Origin: Chitinophagaceae bacterium
Lineage (GTDB): Bacteria; Bacteroidota; Bacteroidia; Chitinophagales; Chitinophagaceae
Assembly: GCA_026785745.1 (NCBI GenBank)
Contig: JAJAZO010000028.1
Span: 1-5,741 of the forward strand
Reading direction: 5' to 3'
Length of the DNA: 5,741 nt
Made by a program: the position numbers and the translations under genes. The number at the start of each line of letters is the position of its first letter. Position 1 is the first letter of the stretch. Of this stretch, positions 1 through 5,422 are shown one piece after another. A model generated the notes under the pieces. The model was given only the letters and a program-made list of their open reading frames with translations. It did not search any database and had not been told where the DNA came from.

Positions 1-1180
1 CGTATTGGAAGGAAGTGTCCGTCGTCAAGGCAATACACTCCGCATCACTGCCCAGTTGATCAATGTAAACGATGGGTTTCATCTCTGGTCGGAACGATAC
101 GACCGGGAAATGGATGACATCTTTGCTATACAGGATGAGATTGCATTTGCTATTACTGAAAAACTAAAAATCACTTTACGGGAAAAAGAAAAAGCGATTA
201 TCAATAAAAACCCGACTGACAATCATGAGGCTTATGACCTGTATTTAAAAGGCCGGTTTTATTTTAACAAGCGGGGACCGGGTTTAATCAAGGCACTTAA
301 ATTTTTTGAGCAGGCCTTACAGAAAGATCCGGAACTTGTTCTGGCTTACACCGGCATGGCTGATGCTTATTGCATCCTGGCTTTGTATTGTGTAATCCCC
401 CCGCATGATGCTATGCCCAAGGCAAGACAATATGCAGAAAAGGCGATTCAACTTCAATCTTCTCACACAGAAGCTTACAGTGCCCTGGGTTTTATCAGTA
501 CTTTTTATGACTGGAACTGGGTGGAAGGGAAAAAAATATTTCAACATGCCCTTTCGATCTCTGCTGATTATGCACCAGCTCACTATTGGTATAGCTATTA
601 CCTCTCTTTTATAGACAGGAATTATGAAGAAGCCATCAATCATGCAAAAATAACCGCAGATGTCCTTGAACCGTTAGTACCAATATCTCATCATATATTA
701 TCCATCATGTATATCAATGGAGGCAAATTTGAGGAGGCACTGGAGGCAAGTAAAATGGCCATTGAACTGGATGCAAGTTCCTTCCCGGGTTACAGGGGTT
801 TAGGTTTAAGTTTAGCGGGACTAAATAAATATGAAGAAGCCATTGAGGCATTTAAAACTACCGTGCAGCTTTCATCCAGACAATCAATATCATTGGTTGA
901 ATTATCCTGGGCCTATTCATTAACAGGTAATATTACTGAATGCCAAAAAATAATGGATGAATTAATAACCCGTTCCCAGACAGAATATATCGCTGGAATT
1001 TTTTTGTGTTGCGCCGCCTATTTTTCAAAACATGAAGATGAAGCCATCCGGTATATGGAACAGGCATTTGAACAACAGGATTGCACACTTCCATGTATAA
1101 AGGTATATCCGCTTGGCGACTTCATGAGAACCGACCCCCGTTTTCAACCATTTCTTAGAAGAATGAATTTCCCGGATTAA
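1..1180 (+). CDS. TPR-repeat protein with FlgO/TolB-like segment, C-terminal part (5' end outside window)
   Basis: The reading frame is open to the left edge (a Val codon precedes the TTG at base 5), so the true start lies upstream; the TTG is internal. The visible part, numbered from the Leu at base 5, begins with LEGSVRRQGN...RITAQLIN and HLWSERYDRE...IFAIQDEIA (about 1-55). This is the conserved FlgO/TolB-like segment found before TPRs in many sensor proteins whose N-termini carry a nucleotide cyclase, Ser/Thr kinase or DNA-binding domain. About six TPR-like helix pairs follow (about 74-320), for example YLKGRFYFNK...ALKFFEQALQKDP and KYEEAIEAFKTTVQLS. The end, TDPRFQPFLRRMNFP, is the usual C-terminus of this class. 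TPRs bind proteins or peptides. The N-terminal effector domain and any membrane segment cannot be seen here. The stop is 28 bases before the CHAT gene, with no terminator between, so the two are probably co-transcribed. The family call is firm; the role is unknown. Confidence 0.88.
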   Translation, partial: VLEGSVRRQGNTLRITAQLINVNDGFHLWSERYDREMDDIFAIQDEIAFAITEKLKITLREKEKAIINKNPTDNHEAYDLYLKGRFYFNKRGPGLIKALKFFEQALQKDPELVLAYTGMADAYCILALYCVIPPHDAMPKARQYAEKAIQLQSSHTEAYSALGFISTFYDWNWVEGKKIFQHALSISADYAPAHYWYSYYLSFIDRNYEEAINHAKITADVLEPLVPISHHILSIMYINGGKFEEALEASKMAIELDASSFPGYRGLGLSLAGLNKYEEAIEAFKTTVQLSSRQSISLVELSWAYSLTGNITECQKIMDELITRSQTEYIAGIFLCCAAYFSKHEDEAIRYMEQAFEQQDCTLPCIKVYPLGDFMRTDPRFQPFLRRMNFPD

Positions 1181-1208
1181 TTTTGTATTGTTCAAATACT
1201 AACCCCCT

Positions 1209-2612
1209 ATGCCTGTTTCTTCTTTTTTACTTATACTTCTTTTTACTACCACCTCCTTATTTTCTGTGGCCCAGGATCCGAAAACAGAAAACGAACAAGC
1301 CAATATGTACCAGGTTATTGAAGGCCAGATAAACAATTTATTCAAAGCGAGGGGTTTGTCTGCTAAAGAAATTGATGAGCAATTAGAAGAATACCGTGGT
1401 AATAAAATATTATCCAACGATCAGTTGGCTTTGATCTTACAAAAGTTATATCCCTCCGATGCCGGCATTGGCATACTCTTATATTTTTTTAACAACGATA
1501 CACTTCAACGGGTATTTATGGTTCCCGGCAGAGTGATTGAACAGAAAGTAATTGCTATAAAAAAACAACAGTTATTACAACTTAGCAACGATTTTAACCA
1601 GGTATTGTCACTCTACAGCAAATCGAATAGCCGGATGCCGAGGCGAAGAGGAACAATTGTAACCAATCAATCAACAACGCCGGGGCTTACTTATGCCGGT
1701 GTGATAAAAAAAGCAACAGAACTTTTATTGCCAGTAAGTTTTGATGAAACTTATAAACATCTGCTGATTATTCCTGCTTTAAATATCGGAACCATACCTT
1801 TTCATTTGCTCAAACCTTACAGGAATGAAAATCTGTTGATTGACAAATGCAGCTTCACTATTGTACCTACCCTGCTTGATATAATCGGTCTGCGGGCAAA
1901 AATTTTAAAAAGGGGCCACTATAAAGTTGATATGCAAAGCAACTTCGACAGCAAAGCCAATGATGAGATCAACAGAATGAAACTGATAATGAAGAATCCG
2001 CTGTTTATCAGCAATCCTGCCTATCCCACTACTACTGATTTTATATTCCCTGATTTGCCCGGTGCAAAAAAAGAAATAGCCAATGCAAAAATGTTTGCCA
2101 AAGATTTTAAATTATTTGAAGGCAAAGCAGCAGTAAAGGATAGTGTATTCAAATATATCCGCCAGGCTGATGTGGCCTACTTTGCCACACATGGAATTGC
2201 TGATGAAAAGGAACCCATGGAAAAAAGTTTTTTGGTATTAAGTGGAAAAGATCCTTTTCTCACTGCAAAAGACATCATGGAATTCAGAAAGACAGACAGA
2301 CATTATAAAGGCTTTCCCGAACTGATCATTTTATCCGCCTGCCAGACAGGTTTAGGTAAAGCAATGGAAGCTGGAGTAGCCGGACTGGCCCGTAGTTTCT
2401 TATTAGCTGGCAGTAACCATGTCATTATGAGTTTATGGAATGTAGATGATGAAGCGACTGCCTTCCTGATGAACCGTTTTATCTATCACTTGCAGCAGCC
2501 CAACCGCTTTATGCCTTCAGAGCCGTTGCGGTTGGCCATCTTAGATACAAAAAAGAAGTTTCCTAACCCTGCTCAGTGGGCAAGCTTTTCTTTATTCGGA
2601 ATTGATTATTGA
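1209..2612 (+). CDS. Secreted CHAT-domain cysteine protease
   Basis: This 467-aa protein starts at the first ATG after an in-frame TAA at 1200-1202. Residues 1-21 form a hydrophobic signal peptide (SFLLILLFTTTSLFSVA, cleavage near A21/Q22), although its n-region has no Lys or Arg. Residues 22-85 are a short, probably helical segment. The rest fits a full CHAT domain (clan CD, related to caspases and separase): GIGILLYFF (87-95), LLIIPALNIGTIPFHLL (185-201), LPGAKKEIANA (283-293), catalytic His in FATHG (H328, bases 2190-2192), catalytic Cys in LSACQTG (C378, bases 2340-2342), SLWNVDDEAT (408-417), and the terminal WASFSLFG. Both dyad residues are present, so it should be active. Most CHAT proteins carry their own TPRs; this one has none, but a TPR gene lies 28 bases upstream. 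A basic loop, RMPRRRG (142-148), lies inside the domain and may be protease-sensitive. The start has no Shine-Dalgarno sequence, which is normal for Bacteroidota. Its substrate is unknown. The export prediction is by eye. Confidence 0.92.
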   Translation: MPVSSFLLILLFTTTSLFSVAQDPKTENEQANMYQVIEGQINNLFKARGLSAKEIDEQLEEYRGNKILSNDQLALILQKLYPSDAGIGILLYFFNNDTLQRVFMVPGRVIEQKVIAIKKQQLLQLSNDFNQVLSLYSKSNSRMPRRRGTIVTNQSTTPGLTYAGVIKKATELLLPVSFDETYKHLLIIPALNIGTIPFHLLKPYRNENLLIDKCSFTIVPTLLDIIGLRAKILKRGHYKVDMQSNFDSKANDEINRMKLIMKNPLFISNPAYPTTTDFIFPDLPGAKKEIANAKMFAKDFKLFEGKAAVKDSVFKYIRQADVAYFATHGIADEKEPMEKSFLVLSGKDPFLTAKDIMEFRKTDRHYKGFPELIILSACQTGLGKAMEAGVAGLARSFLLAGSNHVIMSLWNVDDEATAFLMNRFIYHLQQPNRFMPSEPLRLAILDTKKKFPNPAQWASFSLFGIDY

Positions 2613-2618
2613 AGTTAT

Positions 2619-4658
2619 CTAATTAGCAGGCACAATATTAAATCCCACACTAAAAATAGTTCCGTTCTGTGCGGTATTCACTTTAGTTTCTGTTCCCCTG
2701 GTACCACTTCCATTCACTTTTGAGTTTTTAAATATTTTAGCCATATTATTCAGCACCCCACCTGCTCCACGGCTTTGCCCATCATTCGCATCATCGGTAA
2801 GAATATCCTCCAGGTCAAGCTTTTCGCCTGAAAGGAATACTTTCAGAGTCTCTTCTCCATACGGCGGCCATATTTTTATAGACAGATTCTTTAGCAACAG
2901 CGAATCACCTTTATTTACCGTACAATCTTCTGCCCTTACCGGTGCCGGGTATCCATCTTTATCTTTCAGGTTTTTGTTTGGCAATACCGGGTTTATTTTA
3001 CCATCAGGTTGCACATCCACTACGTTGATAAAAAATTTCTTATCGCCGGTATTGGTAATTTTCAGAAAGACCTCATCTCCTTCCTTCAACTCTAACCCGG
3101 TAAGTTTTGTGCGGGAGGCCAGTTTTGTATAATCAACATTCTTATTGTCATCAAGAAAAACAATTTCTACTTTGGCTGATAATCCCTGCTCATTAAATTT
3201 CAAGTTTTGTAAATACTGAAACCGGTCAAACCGCTTTAACGTTTCTTTCATAGTAGCTGTATCAGACAAGGAGAATGTTTCAGTGCCAAATGAAATACCG
3301 CTGTTGGCATATTTATAAATCCATGCATCGGCTGAACCAGATGTGTCAAGATACAGGCCACCATTGCTGTTGAGTTCCACTAATTGAAAATCTTTAAAAG
3401 CAGTTTGCACCTGTGCAGCAGCACCCGGAATACTGTTATTTACTTTTAGTTTAATTTTTTTATTGCCATAAGACAATTCTGTAACAAATGCCCAGGGAGA
3501 TTTTTTAAATAGTTCCAGGTCAGGTTTACTCAACTTCACAGACGAAGAAAAATTTCTCACGGTAGTTACTGTGCCCTTTTGTAAGGGTTGTTTATCGGAA
3601 GGATCAACAGTACCTGCAGGATAAAAGCTAACCACCGAACCAACCGTTACACCTGACACCGTGCCGCCATTTATTTCAATTACATCTTTATTGCTTTTTG
3701 CCGGCATCACCGTGAAATAAGCTTTTTGTTTTATGTACTTACCGCCAAATAATTCCCGGTCTGTTCCATCGCCTTCCAGTACTGGTTTTTGTTTAGGAGA
3801 TTTTTCCCGCATGATACTTTCAATAGAAGCAAACAAACTTCTGTAACTGGTAGTTCCTTCTAACGTAGATAAGGCTTTGCTAAATGCATACGACAATGAG
3901 CCGACTGCTTTCCTGTTTTCATCAATCGTTTCATAGTTCAGTTCCTGTGCCTGTGCACCTGATAAAACAACATAAGTGGCTGCATCTGATTTCAGTTTTA
4001 GTTTTGTCCCTTCTTTAAATACACCGGCTTCGTCTTTTGCAGGTGCATTTTTACCATCAAATTTACTACTCACCATTGGTGCTTTAGATCCCCGGACTAC
4101 GGCAGTACCAGGGCCTCTTGTGCCTGTACCAGAATGACAGGCATCCAGCAGCACCAATAAATCTCCTTTGCTACCAAGGTTATTCCTGATGGCCGTAACT
4201 TTTTCGCCAAACTTATCATCTCTGAAATATCCCGGTGCATATTTTTGAAACTCTACCGGGTTGCTGTTGTAAACTGCATCATAAGGCACAATGGCCTCAT
4301 CCAGTTTGTCCATTTCATCATCGCCATCATCTTCCAACTGCTGACCATGAGAAGAAAAATGAATTACTACCACATCACCGGCACCTGAACTTTGCGCCAA
4401 TTTATCCAAAGCCTTTTCTATACCATCTCTGGTAGCAGCCTCATGTTTTAATACCGTAATGTTTTGTGATGGGAAATTTTGTTTTGCCAGTGCTTCCTGT
4501 ATTAGGAGTATATCATTATCAACATTAATTTGCGACCATTTCGTTTTGGCAAAATCATAATTACCAATGGCTACGATTAAAGCTCTTTTTGTTTGTGCCT
4601 GAACACTTCCATATACAAAAAGTGAGAATACCAAGAAGAGAGGAAAGCTTTTTTTCAT
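2619..4658 (-). CDS. Secreted caspase-family (C14, metacaspase-like) protease with C-terminal DUF4384-type domain
   Basis: This 679-aa protein starts at the first ATG after an in-frame TAA (complement of 4668-4670). A signal peptide covers residues 1-22 (MKKSFPLFLVFSLFVYGSVQAQ). The caspase fold covers about 24-310: KRALIVAIGNY (24-34), catalytic His in HFSSHGQQ (H104, bases 4347-4349), the acidic stretch DDGDDEMDKLDEAIVPYD (110-127) resembling the metacaspase calcium and specificity region, and catalytic Cys in LLDACHSGT (C174, bases 4137-4139). The small-subunit-like part has VLSGAQAQE (231-239) and GSLSYAFSKAL (253-263). A Lys/Arg-rich linker (178-224) between the halves is a plausible self-cleavage region. 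After a middle region of unclear fold (311-520) comes a DUF4384-type domain (about 524-612: KEGDEVFLKITNTGDKKFFI, VQPDGKINPVLPN, GEETLKVFLSGE). Metacaspases usually cleave after Lys or Arg. The protein is predicted to act in the periplasm or outside the cell. It is convergent with the CHAT gene across 6 bases and divergent from the small secreted protein. The fold and dyad are sure; the target is unknown. Confidence 0.93.
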   Translation of the reverse strand: MKKSFPLFLVFSLFVYGSVQAQTKRALIVAIGNYDFAKTKWSQINVDNDILLIQEALAKQNFPSQNITVLKHEAATRDGIEKALDKLAQSSGAGDVVVIHFSSHGQQLEDDGDDEMDKLDEAIVPYDAVYNSNPVEFQKYAPGYFRDDKFGEKVTAIRNNLGSKGDLLVLLDACHSGTGTRGPGTAVVRGSKAPMVSSKFDGKNAPAKDEAGVFKEGTKLKLKSDAATYVVLSGAQAQELNYETIDENRKAVGSLSYAFSKALSTLEGTTSYRSLFASIESIMREKSPKQKPVLEGDGTDRELFGGKYIKQKAYFTVMPAKSNKDVIEINGGTVSGVTVGSVVSFYPAGTVDPSDKQPLQKGTVTTVRNFSSSVKLSKPDLELFKKSPWAFVTELSYGNKKIKLKVNNSIPGAAAQVQTAFKDFQLVELNSNGGLYLDTSGSADAWIYKYANSGISFGTETFSLSDTATMKETLKRFDRFQYLQNLKFNEQGLSAKVEIVFLDDNKNVDYTKLASRTKLTGLELKEGDEVFLKITNTGDKKFFINVVDVQPDGKINPVLPNKNLKDKDGYPAPVRAEDCTVNKGDSLLLKNLSIKIWPPYGEETLKVFLSGEKLDLEDILTDDANDGQSRGAGGVLNNMAKIFKNSKVNGSGTRGTETKVNTAQNGTIFSVGFNIVPAN

Positions 4659-4674
4659 ATACAGGTTTTATAGT

Positions 4675-4691
4675 GTGAAAACAGTGTTCAC
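4675..4691. promoter_or_regulatory. Inverted repeat GTGAA-N7-TTCAC upstream of the caspase gene
   Basis: Perfect 5-base arms GTGAA (4675-4679) and TTCAC (4687-4691) are separated by 7 bases. The repeat ends 17 bases before the caspase start codon, so it could be an operator or a small hairpin in the 5' leader of that mRNA. Arms of this length occur by chance in A/T-rich DNA, so this is only a candidate. Confidence 0.25.
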
Positions 4692-4701
4692 TTATAATTA
4701 A

Positions 4702-4716
4702 AGTATGTAAGATACT
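4702..4716. promoter_or_regulatory. Inverted repeat AGTAT-N5-ATACT
   Basis: Perfect 5-base arms AGTAT (4702-4706) and ATACT (4712-4716) surround GTAAG. The arms resemble the GGTAT/ATACC arms of the two palindromes further right but point the other way relative to the centre. It could be a variant binding site for the same protein or a chance repeat. Confidence 0.25.
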
Positions 4717-4731
4717 CTATTTGCTGCCCAA

Positions 4732-4760
4732 TTGACCATACCATGAGAAGGGTATATTTG
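4732..4760 (+). promoter_or_regulatory. Bacteroidota-type promoter (TTG-N18-TATATTTG) for the small secreted protein
   Basis: TATATTTG (4753-4760) is an exact match to the Bacteroidota -7 element TAnnTTTG. A TTG (4732-4734) lies 18 bases upstream, close to the usual spacing for the -33 element. Transcription would begin near 4766-4768 and read rightward, giving a leader of about 185 bases before the ATG at 4952. I found no better match closer to the gene. The -7 element shares bases with the right arm of the palindrome at 4738-4755, so a protein bound there should block RNA polymerase. Confidence 0.5.
4738..4755. promoter_or_regulatory. Operator-like palindrome ATACC-N8-GGTAT, copy 1
   Basis: The arms ATACC (4738-4742) and GGTAT (4751-4755) are perfect inverted repeats 8 bases apart. 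The element fills most of the space between the -33 and -7 boxes of the predicted + strand promoter and overlaps the -7 box. That is a classic place for a repressor site. The same arms and spacing recur at 4821-4838. No regulator for it is visible in the window. Confidence 0.45.
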
Positions 4761-4820
4761 TACAAGGGGAGCCGTCAAAATTTATACAGGTCATTAAGGT
4801 TTATCAAAAAAATCTGTCAT

Positions 4821-4838
4821 ATACCCTGCTAACGGTAT
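4821..4838. promoter_or_regulatory. Operator-like palindrome ATACC-N8-GGTAT, copy 2
   Basis: The arms ATACC (4821-4825) and GGTAT (4834-4838) repeat copy 1 exactly, with the same 8-base gap but a different gap sequence (CTGCTAAC against ATGAGAAG). It lies 83 bases from copy 1, close to eight helical turns, so both copies could face the same side of the DNA and support a loop. It falls inside the predicted leader RNA, where it could instead form a weak 5-bp hairpin. Confidence 0.42.
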
Positions 4839-4951
4839 GAAAAATACAAAAAAAAGTTCGTAAAATTGTTGTCAGAATCAGGAATAATAGCAGAGCTTGT
4901 GTATATAAGTAATTAAATAAACGTTTTAACCACTAAACTAATAACAAACTA

Positions 4952-5356
4952 ATGAAAAAAACAATTCTTGGCCTCTTCGCAGTTGGATGCATGCTGTTAG
5001 CTTTTTCCTCTGCCACATATGCACAAAAAAAGGTAGCCAGAAACGTAAAGGCAAAAACTGTTGATGCAAGCCGTGGCTCCAATACAAACATAAAATCTGA
5101 AGCACCCACAACAGATGTAGCAGAAAGTAAAGCAAGAGGGGCTTCTTGCAGCATTTATTTTTCTAACTACACTGGCTACTATGTCAACATTTATGTAGAT
5201 GGTTATTACAGGGGCCAGTTATCTCCCTGGGGTGGCGGTACCGTAGTGGTAGGTGATGGCTATACATCTATCTATTGTATTACTGCAGGTAAAACACTGG
5301 AATGGTCTGATACCGGTAACTGTTTTGGTTCGTATACATTCAAACTATACCCGTAA
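4952..5356 (+). CDS. Small secreted protein of unknown function with aromatic-rich C-terminal domain
   Basis: This is a 134-aa protein. The ATG is the first start after an in-frame TAA at 4934-4936. Residues 1-24 are a clear signal peptide (MKKTILGLFAVGCMLLAFSS then ATYA, cleavage near A24/Q25), so it should be exported. Residues 26-63 are low in hydrophobic residues and rich in Lys, Arg, Ser and Thr (KKVARNVKAKTVDASRG, ESKARG), as expected of a flexible linker or propeptide. Residues 65-134 look like a small beta domain, very rich in Tyr, Gly and Trp. The segment YVNIYVDGYYRGQLSPWG (77-94) resembles the beta-hairpin of PEGA-type domains, but I do not claim membership. The mature protein has three Cys (C66, C109, C124), so at most one disulfide plus one free Cys. 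I do not recognise the family. It is divergent from the caspase gene and shares the repeat-rich intergenic region with it. A functional link, such as substrate or partner, is speculation. Confidence 0.85.
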   Translation: MKKTILGLFAVGCMLLAFSSATYAQKKVARNVKAKTVDASRGSNTNIKSEAPTTDVAESKARGASCSIYFSNYTGYYVNIYVDGYYRGQLSPWGGGTVVVGDGYTSIYCITAGKTLEWSDTGNCFGSYTFKLYP

Positions 5357-5368
5357 CTTTTCAACTAT

Positions 5369-5410
5369 AAAATAAAAAAGCATCCGTCGCTACGGATGCT
5401 TTTTTATTTT
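5369..5410. terminator. Bidirectional intrinsic terminator, 19-bp perfect stem
   Basis: Bases 5369-5387 and 5392-5410 are perfect inverted repeats with a CGCT loop (5388-5391). The core is GCATCCGT/ACGGATGC, extended on both sides by A/T tracts (AAAATAAAAAA opposite TTTTTTATTTT). Read from either strand, the GC-rich hairpin is followed by a T run, so it can end transcription of the small secreted protein from the left and of the LacI-type regulator from the right. It starts 12 bases after the stop of the former and ends 12 bases from the stop of the latter. Confidence 0.93.
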
Positions 5411-5422
5411 CTGGTAAATATG

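Larger units (their letters stand above)
4659..4951. other. Divergent intergenic region with clustered inverted repeats
   Basis: These 293 bases separate the start codons of the caspase gene (-) and the small secreted protein (+). I see no gene and no tRNA-like fold. The region is A/T-rich and holds one good + strand promoter match (4732-4760) and four short perfect inverted repeats (4675-4691, 4702-4716, 4738-4755, 4821-4838), two of them with identical arms. Just before the + strand start codon, the octamer AAACTAAT occurs twice 11 bases apart (4935-4942 and 4946-4953), the second running into the ATG. No Shine-Dalgarno motif precedes either gene. Confidence 0.7.

Noticed and set aside
5..7. 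TTG as the start codon of the TPR protein
   Set aside because: The frame stays open upstream to the window edge, and the residues around it (VLEGSVRRQ) are a conserved internal motif of the FlgO/TolB-like segment, so the gene is simply cut by the window.
317..643. Open frames on the minus strand (317-643) and in another + frame (405-614) inside the TPR gene
   Set aside because: They overlap a well-supported gene in the wrong frame and resemble no protein family; they are shadows.
1199..1417. Minus-strand open frame over the start of the CHAT gene
   Set aside because: It is antisense to the CHAT signal peptide and N-terminal segment, with no recognisable motif.
1209..2612. CHAT gene as part of a known CRISPR-linked (Craspase) or gasdermin defence system
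   Set aside because: There is no CRISPR array, no Cas effector and no gasdermin-like protein in the window, and the CHAT protein appears to be exported, unlike those cytoplasmic systems.
4235..4435. Plus-strand open frame inside the caspase gene, rich in His and Pro
   Set aside because: It is antisense to the conserved catalytic region of the caspase, and its composition follows from the reverse of that sequence.
4776..4808. Minus-strand promoter for the caspase gene (TTTG and TATAAATTTTG on the reverse strand)
   Set aside because: The -7 box has three bases instead of two between TA and TTTG, so it misses the TAnnTTTG pattern. It would also face the + promoter head on. I could not place the caspase promoter with confidence.
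4837..4863. Eight-codon frame MKNTKKSS in the leader of the small secreted protein
   Set aside because: It is too short and low in complexity to support as a leader peptide, and its ATG overlaps the right arm of the palindrome by chance.
4952..5026. The small secreted protein as a lipoprotein through Cys13 (AVGC)
   Set aside because: The position before the Cys fits only loosely, a strong hydrophobic stretch continues after it, and the ATYA-Q site fits an ordinary signal peptidase I cut better.
4933..5154. Two overlapping minus-strand open frames over the small secreted protein
   Set aside because: Both are antisense to a gene with a clear signal peptide; their hydrophobic runs reflect the reversed linker and signal sequence.
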